A DNA stretch of 5,248 nucleotides, taken from contig VAXX01000397.1 of the NCBI GenBank assembly GCA_005885115.1, positions 1-5,248 of the forward strand. The letters are read 5' to 3'. Source of the stretch: Actinomycetota bacterium (GTDB lineage: Bacteria; Actinomycetota; Actinomycetes; Mycobacteriales; Micromonosporaceae). The translations under genes were made by a program, and so were the position numbers. The stretch's first letter is position 1; every line of letters begins with the position of its first letter. The notes under the pieces were generated by a model. That model saw nothing but the letters and a program-made list of their open reading frames with translations. It had not been told where the DNA came from and ran no database searches. Below are positions 1 to 5,248 of this stretch, one piece after another.

Positions 1-2
1 CG

Positions 3-458
3 CCCGCGTGTACGTTCGTCTGCGCGGTCGTGACCGCGGGCGCGGTGACGGTCGGCTGGGTCGGCGACAGTCGGGCGTACTGGCTGCCCGAGCAGGGCGA
101 GCCGCGCTGCCTGACCGAGGACGACTCGCTGGCCGGGCGGCTGGCCGCGGCCGGGGTGGACGTGGCCGAGATCCCCCAGACCGGGCCGGCGACGGCGCTG
201 GTGCGCTGGCTGGGCGCGGACGCGACGGACACCGAGGCACGGACGGCCACCCTGACGCCGGACGGGCCGGGGCGGGTACTCGTGTGCAGCGACGGCGTCT
301 TCCGGTACCGGCCGGCCGCGCCCGACCTGGCCGCGGTCACCCCGGACAAGTCCCCGCTGGACACCGCTCGGGACCTCGTCGCCTTCGCTGTCGAACAGGG
401 TGGCCACGACAACATCACCGCCGTCGTCCTGCCGTACCCGCCCGAGGAGAGTCCATGA
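3..458 (+). CDS. PP2C-family Ser/Thr protein phosphatase, C-terminal part (5' end outside window)
   Basis: This is the C-terminal 151 codons of a metal-dependent (PPM/PP2C) phosphatase, which removes phosphate from Ser/Thr residues of proteins in the cytoplasm. Seen in sequence: the frame is open from the window edge. The core motif VGDSRAYWL begins at 60, with the metal-binding Asp at 66-68. A strand with CSDGVFRY carries the second metal-site Asp at 291-293. The family-ending motif GGHDNITAVVL lies at 399-431, with the third Asp at 408-410. All three visible metal-binding aspartates are kept, so this part looks catalytically competent. The N-terminal motif and the start codon are upstream of the window. 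No membrane segment follows the catalytic domain; the protein ends about nine residues after the last strand. The stop codon overlaps the ATG of the vWA gene (ATGA), which indicates translational coupling. In related actinobacterial clusters a PP2C gene sits beside vWA, FHA and kinase genes; no kinase is seen here. Confidence 0.93.
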   Translation, partial: PACTFVCAVVTAGAVTVGWVGDSRAYWLPEQGEPRCLTEDDSLAGRLAAAGVDVAEIPQTGPATALVRWLGADATDTEARTATLTPDGPGRVLVCSDGVFRYRPAAPDLAAVTPDKSPLDTARDLVAFAVEQGGHDNITAVVLPYPPEESP

Positions 459-1679
459 CCGAGTTCCAGGCCGAGGTCTTCCAGAACCAGTACCTGCCGG
501 CCGGCGGTACGGTCGTCGACGCCGTCGTCACGGTCACCGCGACCGGGGCCGGGCCGGCGCGGTCCACCGCCGCGCCGACCGCCGCCGAGGTCATCATGAT
601 CGACTGTTCCGGCTCGATGGCCAGCCCGGCGGTCAAGTTGTCGGAGGCCAAGAAGGCCACCATGGCGGCGATCGACACGCTGCGCGACGGGGTGGTGTTC
701 GCGGTCGTGTCGGGGCGCAACGACGCCGATCTGGTGTACCCGAACCGGCCGCAGCTCGTACCGGCGAACGCGCAGACCCGGGCCGAGGCCAAGGCCGCGG
801 TCGGCCGGTTGTCGGCGGCCGGGGGTACCGCGATCGGCCGCTGGCTGGCCATGGCCAACACGCTGTTCGCCGGCCACCCCGCCGAGGTCAAGCACGCGAT
901 TCTGCTGACCGACGGGCGCAACCAGCACGAGACGCCGGAGCAGTTGGCGGCCACGCTGAAGGCGTGCGAGGGTCGGTTCGTCTGCGACGCCCGCGGGGTC
1001 GGCGCGGACTGGGTGGCCACCGAACTGCTCACCGTCGCCTCCGCCCTGCTCGGCACCGCCGACGGCCTGCCCGACCCGACCGCCCTGGTCGCCGACTTCC
1101 GCTCGATGGCCGAGGCGGCGATGGGCAAGGGGGTCGCCGAGGTGGCGCTGCGGGTGTGGACGCCGGCCGGGTCGACCGTACGGTTCGTCAAGCAGGCGTT
1201 CCCGCACGTCGAGGACCTGACCGCCCGGCGGGTCGAGGTCAGTCCCCGGGTCGGCGACTACCCGACCGGCGCGTGGGGGAGTGAAGGAGACGGTACTCGC
1301 GCAGGGGCGCATCCTGGCGACGTGGACCGACGACACGGCACTGTCCACCCGGATCAACGAGCGGGTCGCGCACTACAGCGGGCAGGCCGAGCTGGCCTCG
1401 GCGATCCAGGAGGGGCTGGCCGCCCGGGACGCCGGTGACGTGGATACCGCGACGGCGAAGCTGGGCCGGGCGGTGCAACTGGCCACCGAGTCCGGGCACG
1501 CCGACACCGCCAAGCTGCTGGAGAAGGTGGTCGACGTGATCGACCCGTCGACGGGTACCGTGCGGCTCAAGAAGCAGGCCGCCGCCGTCGACGCGGAGAT
1601 GGCCGCGGTCCGGTCGGTGCGTACGGTCCGGGTCCGGAAGGAGGCGGCCGCGGATGGCCAGGTGTCCGAAGGGGCATGA
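455..1679 (+). pseudogene. vWA-domain protein, disrupted by frameshift and apparent internal deletion
   Basis: The gene begins at ATG 455, preceded by GAGGAGA at 444-450. Residues 1-277 read in one frame and form a short beta-strand leader plus a vWA domain with a complete MIDAS metal site: Asp50-Ser52-Ser54 (IDCSGSM), Thr125 (GGTAIG) and Asp153 (LLTDGRN). After GAWGSE (codon 283 of the third base ten, ending at 1285) this frame runs into 50 unrelated arginine/glycine-rich codons and stops at 1438. The native C-terminal part continues in another frame from about 1287 (ETVLAQGRILATW) to the stop at 1677-1679. It includes a helical repeat-like region (AELASAIQEGLAARDAGDVD, KLGRAVQLA) and ends in a basic tail (RTVRVRK). 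From memory of the family, intact members carry about 25-30 more residues at the junction, beginning SRDYH, so both a deletion and a frame change are implied. Such proteins are thought to be metal-dependent scaffolds for protein interaction. A truncated 327-residue product holding the vWA domain could still be made. An assembly error is the main alternative. Confidence 0.85.
1277..1292 (+). other. Frame-change junction in the vWA gene
   Basis: The coding signal leaves the frame of ATG 455 after the codons for GSE (1277-1285) and resumes in the next frame at about 1287 (ETVL). For the two parts to have once been in one frame, the net loss must be 2 modulo 3 nucleotides, or a net gain of 1 modulo 3. 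Because about 25-30 family residues also seem to be absent, a single deletion of about 80-90 nt (for example 86 or 89) is the simplest explanation. No slippery heptamer or obvious recoding signal is visible. A GTG at 1281 could in principle restart the downstream part, but the G-rich stretch before it directly abuts the codon. Confidence 0.7.
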
Positions 1680-2271
1680 GTCGGTAGCCACCGACTACTG
1701 CGACGAGTGCGGTACGCCGATGGGCGCCCAGCCGTCGGCGGCACCGGCGTCGGCGCCACCCGGGGCGGCGGCTCCCGCGTCCGGGGAGACGTGCCCGTCC
1801 TGCGGCAGCGCCCGGGACGGCCGGTTCTGCGAGGTGTGCGGGCACGACTTCGTGCTCGGCGACCCGCAGCCGGACACCGTGGCCGATCCCGCGTACCACA
1901 CGCGGATGCGGGAACTGGCCGCGCCGGACGCACCGCCGATCCCGTTCCCCGCCTACTGCCCGGAACGGCGCTTCCCGGTGCGTACCACCCAACTGCTCAT
2001 CGGCCGGCGCCGCCCCTCGCGCGGCATCGAACCGGACATCGATCTGACCGGCCCGCCGGAGGACGCCGCGGTGTCCCACTCGCACGCCCTGCTCGTGGCC
2101 GGACCCGACGGCGACTTGTCGGTGGTGGACCTCGCCTCGGCCAACGGCACGTACGTCAACGAGTCCACCGAGCCGATCGAGCCGCACGTCCCGGTCCCGC
2201 TCAAGGAGGGCGACCGGATCCATGTCGGTGCCTGGACCACGTTGACCGTGCATCGGGAGGAGACGGCATGA
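1654..2271 (+). CDS. Zinc-ribbon and FHA-domain protein
   Basis: This 205-residue protein probably binds phosphothreonine peptides through its FHA domain and is likely a cytoplasmic adaptor in Ser/Thr kinase signalling. Seen in sequence: the N terminus has a zinc-ribbon pattern, Cys4-x3-His8 (CPKGH) with Cys16-x2-Cys19 (YCDECG). After a Pro/Ala-rich linker comes a second pair of knuckles, Cys47-x2-Cys50 and Cys59-x2-Cys62. The FHA domain spans about residues 108-200 and keeps the expected binding residues: Gly117-Arg118 (LLIGRRR), Ser141 and His144 (SHSHALL) and Asn164-Gly165-Thr166 (SANGTYVN). No membrane segment is present. The start is chosen at ATG 1654 because the zinc-ribbon motif begins there and GGAAGGAGG lies at 1636-1644. 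It overlaps the end of the vWA gene by 26 bp in another frame, and its stop overlaps the next start (ATGA). A role as reader of phosphorylation controlled by the upstream phosphatase is inferred from context. Confidence 0.93.
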   Translation: MARCPKGHESVATDYCDECGTPMGAQPSAAPASAPPGAAAPASGETCPSCGSARDGRFCEVCGHDFVLGDPQPDTVADPAYHTRMRELAAPDAPPIPFPAYCPERRFPVRTTQLLIGRRRPSRGIEPDIDLTGPPEDAAVSHSHALLVAGPDGDLSVVDLASANGTYVNESTEPIEPHVPVPLKEGDRIHVGAWTTLTVHREETA

Positions 2272-2762
2272 CCGAGTCGGTGGCGTTGCGGGCGCCGGCG
2301 CACCGGGTCAGCCCCCGGGCGATCGGGTACTGGACGGTGCGCGCCTCGTTCGGCTGGCTGGTGCTGCTCGTGGCGCAGGTCGGCTGGCTGCTCGGCGACC
2401 TGGGCCACCTCGGGCTACGGGTCGGCGTGCTCGCCGGTACCGCCGGGGTCGCCGTCCTGCACCTGGTCGTCATGCCGCAGTGGCGGTACCGGGTGCACCG
2501 GTGGGAGACGACCGACGAGGCGGTGTACACCCAGACCGGCTGGTTCACCCAGGAGCGGCGGATCGCGCCGATCTCCCGGATCCAGACGGTGGACAGCGCG
2601 TTCGGCGTACTGGAGCGGCTGTTCGGGCTGGCCAACGTGACCGTCACGACGGCGTCGGCGGCCGGCCCGATCCGCATCCACGGGCTGCGCAACGACGACG
2701 CCCAGCGGCTGGTGGACCAGTTGACCCGGACCACCGCCGCCACCCCCGGGGACGCGACGTGA
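2268..2762 (+). CDS. YdbS-like membrane protein with one bacterial PH (bPH2) domain
   Basis: This 164-residue protein has the architecture of the YdbS family. Two hydrophobic helices (about residues 24-44 and 50-69) are followed by one bPH2 (DUF304-type) domain at about 70-152, predicted on the cytoplasmic side. The characteristic pattern is seen in order: a WRYRVHRW strand, an EAVYTQTGWFTQERR hairpin, the PISRIQTVD motif, a short helix with LERLFGLANV, then strands ending in an I.I.GL pattern. The start is ATG 2268, with GGAGGAG at 2256-2262; ATGA overlaps the FHA stop. Its own stop overlaps the GTG of the following YdbT-like gene, and such YdbS/YdbT pairs are common in Gram-positive bacteria. 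In Bacillus subtilis the ydbST operon belongs to the sigma-W envelope-stress regulon and has been tied to resistance against antimicrobials from related bacilli. Whether that role applies here is unknown. Confidence 0.9.
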   Translation: MTESVALRAPAHRVSPRAIGYWTVRASFGWLVLLVAQVGWLLGDLGHLGLRVGVLAGTAGVAVLHLVVMPQWRYRVHRWETTDEAVYTQTGWFTQERRIAPISRIQTVDSAFGVLERLFGLANVTVTTASAAGPIRIHGLRNDDAQRLVDQLTRTTAATPGDAT

Positions 2763-4273
2763 CCGAGGTCGGCACCGTTGTCGCCACCGGGGCGCCGTGG
2801 CAGCGGCTGAGCGTACGGATGCTGGCCGTGCACCCGGTACGCGAGGTGCTGCGGGCCTGGCCGGTGCTGATCGGGCTGCTGTTCTTCGGGCGTGCCCGGC
2901 GCGTGGACGGCGGGCTGTGGGGCCTGGTCGCCCTCGTCGTGGTCGTCCTCCTGGGACTGGCCCGGTGGTACACCACGACGTACCGGGTCACGCCCGAGCA
3001 GGTACAGGTCCGGCGTGGACTGCTGCGCCGGGAGGTGCTGACCGTACCGCGGGACCGGGTGCGTACCGTCGATGTCACCGCCTCGCCGCTGCACCGGCTG
3101 CTCGGGCTGGCCCGCGTCGTCATCGGTACCGGCCGGTCGGACCGCCAGAACGACGGCCTGAAGCTGGACGCGCTGAGCACCGCCGACGCGGAGCGGCTGC
3201 GCACCGAGCTGCTGCACCGCCCGGCGGCGGTGACCACGCAGACGCCCGTGGCGCCCGGGTCCGAGGCCGTCATCACCCGGTTCCAGCCGGCCTGGCTGCG
3301 CTACGGGCCGTTCTCGCTGTCCGGGCTGGTGATCGTCGGTGTCGTGGCCGGGTTCCTGTCCCGGCTGGCCAACGAGGCCAACGTCCAGTTCGGCTTCCTG
3401 GAGACCGTGGCCGGCTGGCTGGCCCGGACCGCGGTGTGGCTGGCCGTGGTCGAGGTGATCCTGCTGTTCCTGGTGGTCGTCGCGGCCACCTCGACCGCCG
3501 CGTACGTGGTGGCGTACTGGGGGTTCCGGCTGTCCCGCCAGGCCAGCGGCACTCTGCACATCATGCGGGGCCTGCTGACCCAGCGGTCGATCACGTTGGA
3601 GGAGCGCCGGCTGCGCGGGGTCGAGCTGAGCGAAACCCTCCTGCTCCGGCCGGTCGGCGGGGCCCGGTGCATCGCGGTCGCCACGGGCCTGCGGGTCGGC
3701 CGGGGCGCCGAGCGCGGCGGCTCGCTGCTGCTGCCACCGGCGCCGTTCGCCGAGGCGGTACGCGTCGGCGCCGACGTACTGGGCGACCCGGTACCCCTGA
3801 CCGTCGAGCTGGTCCGGCACGGTCCCCGGGCGGCACGGCGCCGGTACACCCGGGCGCTGGTGACGACCGGAGCGGTACCGGTCGCGTTCGGTCTGCTGTG
3901 GTGGTTCGCCGGCTCGCCGGCCTGGCTGGCCCTGGTCGCGCTGGTGCTGCCGGCGCTGGGGGTGCCGCTGGCCTGGGACCGCTACCGCAACCTCGGGCAC
4001 GCGCTGGTCGGGCGGCACCTGGTGGTACGGGAGGGCAGCCTGGTCCGGCGGCGTACGGCGCTGAACCGGGACGGCATCATCGGCTGGAACCTGCGCCAGT
4101 CGTTCTTCCAGCGCCGGGCCGGTGTGGTGACGGTGGAGGCGACGACGGCGGCGGGCCGGCAACGGTACGCCGCGGAGGACGTACCGGCGGGGCTCGCGGT
4201 ACCGCTGATCGACCAGGCGCTACCCGGCCTGCTGGCGCCGTTCCTCGACGATCGACTCGGCGACCGCGCGTAG
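2759..4273 (+). CDS. YdbT-like membrane protein with three bacterial PH (bPH2) domains
   Basis: This 504-residue integral membrane protein is close to the roughly 490 residues of B. subtilis YdbT. It repeats a unit of paired hydrophobic helices followed by a bPH2 domain three times. Helices lie at about 33-45 and 52-70, 185-203 and 220-245, and 365-383 and 388-404. The bPH2 modules lie at about 72-152 (TYRVTPEQVQVRRGLLRR, VPRDRVRTVDV, LLGLARV), 250-345 (GLLTQRSITLEERRLRGVEL) and 405-493 (HLVVREGSLVRRRTAL, QSFFQRRAGV). The last module lacks the usual polar residues of the R.Q.V motif and has DGIIGW instead. The start is GTG 2759, in a GTGA overlap with the YdbS-like stop and after a GGGGAC purine run at 2747-2752; the N terminus then contains a VHPVREVLR segment before the first helix, as usual for the family. 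It probably forms a membrane complex with the preceding protein. The final 54 bp are overlapped by a convergent gene. Confidence 0.92.
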   Translation: MTEVGTVVATGAPWQRLSVRMLAVHPVREVLRAWPVLIGLLFFGRARRVDGGLWGLVALVVVVLLGLARWYTTTYRVTPEQVQVRRGLLRREVLTVPRDRVRTVDVTASPLHRLLGLARVVIGTGRSDRQNDGLKLDALSTADAERLRTELLHRPAAVTTQTPVAPGSEAVITRFQPAWLRYGPFSLSGLVIVGVVAGFLSRLANEANVQFGFLETVAGWLARTAVWLAVVEVILLFLVVVAATSTAAYVVAYWGFRLSRQASGTLHIMRGLLTQRSITLEERRLRGVELSETLLLRPVGGARCIAVATGLRVGRGAERGGSLLLPPAPFAEAVRVGADVLGDPVPLTVELVRHGPRAARRRYTRALVTTGAVPVAFGLLWWFAGSPAWLALVALVLPALGVPLAWDRYRNLGHALVGRHLVVREGSLVRRRTALNRDGIIGWNLRQSFFQRRAGVVTVEATTAAGRQRYAAEDVPAGLAVPLIDQALPGLLAPFLDDRLGDRA

Positions 4274-4504
4274 CTGCCCGGGGTCGGGCTCGAAGCCGGC
4301 CGCGACGTCCGGGTGCAGTCCGGCCTTCGTCTCCTCCAGCAACCGGGCGCGTACCCGCTCGACCGGCTCACCGGCGTACTGCGCCCGGATCCGGTGCGCG
4401 GCGGCCTGCAACGCCGAGCTCAGCTGCTCCTCCAGCGGCTCGCGCAGCTTGCGCTCCACCGGGTTCAGACCCTCCGGGTCCAGGCTCACGTGTGGCTCGG
4501 CCAT
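4220..4504 (-). CDS. Small charged helical protein of unknown function
   Basis: I do not recognise a named family. The 94-residue product is predicted to be soluble and almost entirely helical. It is rich in Glu, Arg, Ala and Gln, with amphipathic stretches at about residues 16-41 (VERKLREPLEEQL) and 46-60 (EPVERVRARLLEET), then an HPDVAAGFEPDP segment at 64-75 and a last helix ending in EERRQQAG. It has no Cys, no membrane segment and no signal peptide. The case for a real gene is its protein-like composition in this frame, while the plus-strand frames across 4274-4504 give low-complexity or unrelated sequence. The start ATG (4504) is directly preceded by AAAGGA with no spacer, which is unusual; GTG at 4489 is the next in-frame candidate but lies 15 nt from that purine run. 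The gene converges on the YdbT-like gene and overlaps its end by 54 bp. It is divergent from the gene at 4576. Confidence 0.72.
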   Translation of the reverse strand: MAEPHVSLDPEGLNPVERKLREPLEEQLSSALQAAAHRIRAQYAGEPVERVRARLLEETKAGLHPDVAAGFEPDPGQLRAVAESIVEERRQQAG

Positions 4505-4575
4505 TCCTTTGGGATACCCGCAGGAGAGGCCACGGGAAACCTGGCGGATACGCTGTCGGGAGGGAGGTGCCCGAC
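4505..4575. promoter_or_regulatory. Divergent intergenic region, putative promoters for both flanking genes
   Basis: This 71-bp gap separates divergent genes, so it should hold promoters for both. GGATAC occurs twice on the plus strand (4512-4517 and 4546-4551), 34 bp apart, which reads as GTATCC toward the minus-strand gene. On the plus strand TACGCT (4549-4554) fits a loose TANNNT -10 element and would put the transcript start just ahead of the ribosome-binding site. I see no convincing -35 box for either direction. The existence of promoters is inferred from gene orientation; the exact elements are weak guesses. Confidence 0.35.
4558..4567 (+). promoter_or_regulatory. Strong Shine-Dalgarno that decides the start of the last gene
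   Basis: The purine run GGGAGGGAGG ends at 4567. Two in-frame GTG codons follow: one at 4567-4569 that shares a base with the run, and one at 4576-4578 that lies 8 nt after it. The spacing favours GTG 4576 as the real start. Confidence 0.65.
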
Positions 4576-5248
4576 GTGCCAGACCAGGACCAGGTCGCGC
4601 AGGCCGGCGCGTACCTGCGGATGCTGCTCCTGCGTCCGGGGGAGTACCGGGCGCGCTGGGAGAAGCGGATGGACCGGCCCGGTGCCGGGATCATCGGGTA
4701 CGAGGCGGTCGCGGAGGTCCTGGAGCCGGCCGCGCCCCGGCTGCCCGGCGGTGCCGGGCTGACCGAGGTGGAGCTGACCGGGATCGCCCGGCGGGCACTG
4801 GAGGGCGTGGAGCTCAGCCCGCCGGTCGCCGAGGCGTTCATCGACGAGTTCGGGCTGACCAGCCGCCACGCCCGGCGGCTGTACGACCTGCTCCGCGGCT
4901 CGCCGACGGTACGGGTGATCTCCGGCGACGCCCTGCCGCCGCCCGGCCTGGTCCGGCCCGGGCCGCCCGAGCACGAGACGCTGTCCCTGCACGAGCTGCA
5001 CGTACTCGGGCCGGACGGGCGGCCCGCCGAGCACGAGACGATCCAGGTCATCAAGGCGGTCCGGGACCGGCTCACCTCGGTGCCGTACCGGTTCGACACC
5101 GACGAGCTGGTGGTCGAGGTGATCCGGGGCGGCCGGGTCAGCCAGTGCCCGTACCGGATCACCGGGTCGCTGTACGGTGTGGACATCCTCCTGCCCCGCC
5201 CGCTCGCGGCCGGCGAAACGGCCCTCATGCAGTACCGCACCCTGTTCT
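4576..5248 (+). CDS. Unrecognised soluble protein (3' end outside window)
   Basis: This reading frame is open from GTG 4576 to the window edge, giving 224 codons with the G/C-rich third positions typical of the neighbours. I do not recognise a named family. Residues 1-110 look helical: an opening AGAYLRMLLLRPGEYRARW segment, then a region around 62-110 that includes EFGLTSRHARRLYDLLRGS. The latter loosely resembles a helix-turn-helix or helical adaptor, but there is no firm motif. After a Pro-rich linker (about 119-131, PPPGLVRPGPP) the rest looks strand-rich, with SLHELHVLGPDGRP, a PYRFDTDELVVEV pair of strands, and YGVDILLPRPLAAGETALMQY, as in an immunoglobulin-like or jelly-roll fold. I see no signal peptide or membrane helix, so a cytoplasmic location is likely. 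My impression, unverified, is that similar hypothetical proteins occur in other actinomycetes. Only a GTG start is available near the ribosome-binding site, and no stop is seen, so ATG-only gene calling would miss it. Confidence 0.82.
   Translation, partial: MPDQDQVAQAGAYLRMLLLRPGEYRARWEKRMDRPGAGIIGYEAVAEVLEPAAPRLPGGAGLTEVELTGIARRALEGVELSPPVAEAFIDEFGLTSRHARRLYDLLRGSPTVRVISGDALPPPGLVRPGPPEHETLSLHELHVLGPDGRPAEHETIQVIKAVRDRLTSVPYRFDTDELVVEVIRGGRVSQCPYRITGSLYGVDILLPRPLAAGETALMQYRTLF

Noticed and set aside
8..454. Upstream extension of the vWA reading frame to an ATG at position 8
   Set aside because: That stretch translates to Arg/Gly low-complexity sequence and lies over the PP2C gene in another frame. 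ATG 455 has a ribosome-binding site and begins the native vWA leader.
1274..1290. Programmed +1 ribosomal frameshifting in the vWA gene
   Set aside because: There is no slippery codon pair, in-frame stop or downstream structure at the junction, and family residues appear to be missing as well, which recoding would not explain.
2201..4162. A 653-codon open frame on the minus strand opposite the two bPH2 genes
   Set aside because: Its product is rich in Gln, Arg, Pro and His with no domain pattern, and the plus strand carries clear bPH2 and membrane motifs. It is an antisense shadow of GC-rich coding sequence.
4284..4304. Possible terminator hairpin around GGCT-CGA-AGCC between the convergent genes
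   Set aside because: The stem is only four uninterrupted pairs, lies within the small minus-strand gene and has no U-run on either strand.
4313..4762. A 149-codon plus-strand open frame starting inside the small minus-strand gene
   Set aside because: It crosses from the antisense of one gene, through the intergenic gap, into a wrong frame of the next, and has no ribosome-binding site or domain.
4967..5040. A 14-nt direct repeat (CCGAGCACGAGACG) exactly 60 bp apart
   Set aside because: It lies in frame and encodes EHET twice in the same protein with no further similarity between the flanks. It is best explained by chance and codon bias, not a mobile or regulatory repeat.
4368..5240. Minus-strand open frames opposite the last gene
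   Set aside because: The products are Ser/Arg/Pro-rich without recognisable structure, while the plus frame from GTG 4576 reads as a normal protein with a good ribosome-binding site.

Overview
The window is GC-rich (roughly 70% or more by eye), has strong G/C bias at third codon positions, uses GTG starts and packs genes with overlapping stop/start codons. This points to an actinomycete. The frequent GTAC tetranucleotide and the gene types suggest Micromonosporaceae (Micromonospora/Actinoplanes-like), but that is inference.

Positions 1-4273 (+ strand) form one tightly coupled operon fragment. It holds the C-terminal part of a PP2C-type Ser/Thr phosphatase (3-458, cut by the window edge), a von Willebrand factor A (vWA) protein that is broken by a frameshift and apparent internal deletion (455-1679), a zinc-ribbon/FHA-domain protein (1654-2271), a small two-helix membrane protein with one bacterial PH (bPH2) domain (2268-2762), and a large membrane protein with three bPH2 modules (2759-4273). 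The last two match the YdbS/YdbT pair in architecture. Three junctions are 4-bp ATGA/GTGA overlaps and one is a 26-bp overlap, so translation is probably coupled throughout.

Positions 4220-4504 (- strand) encode a small, charged, all-helical protein of unknown function that converges on the operon and overlaps the end of the YdbT-like gene by 54 bp. A 71-bp divergent intergenic region (4505-4575) follows. The last gene (4576-5248, + strand, GTG start, truncated by the window end) is an unrecognised, probably cytoplasmic protein.

Functionally, PP2C, vWA and FHA proteins next to each other suggest a Ser/Thr phospho-signalling module: the phosphatase removes phosphates, FHA binds phosphothreonine, and vWA acts as a metal-dependent protein-interaction scaffold. 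The partner kinase is not in the window and may lie upstream. Co-transcription with bPH2 membrane proteins suggests, as inference only, a link to the cell envelope. The most unusual observation is the damaged vWA gene inside an otherwise intact operon.
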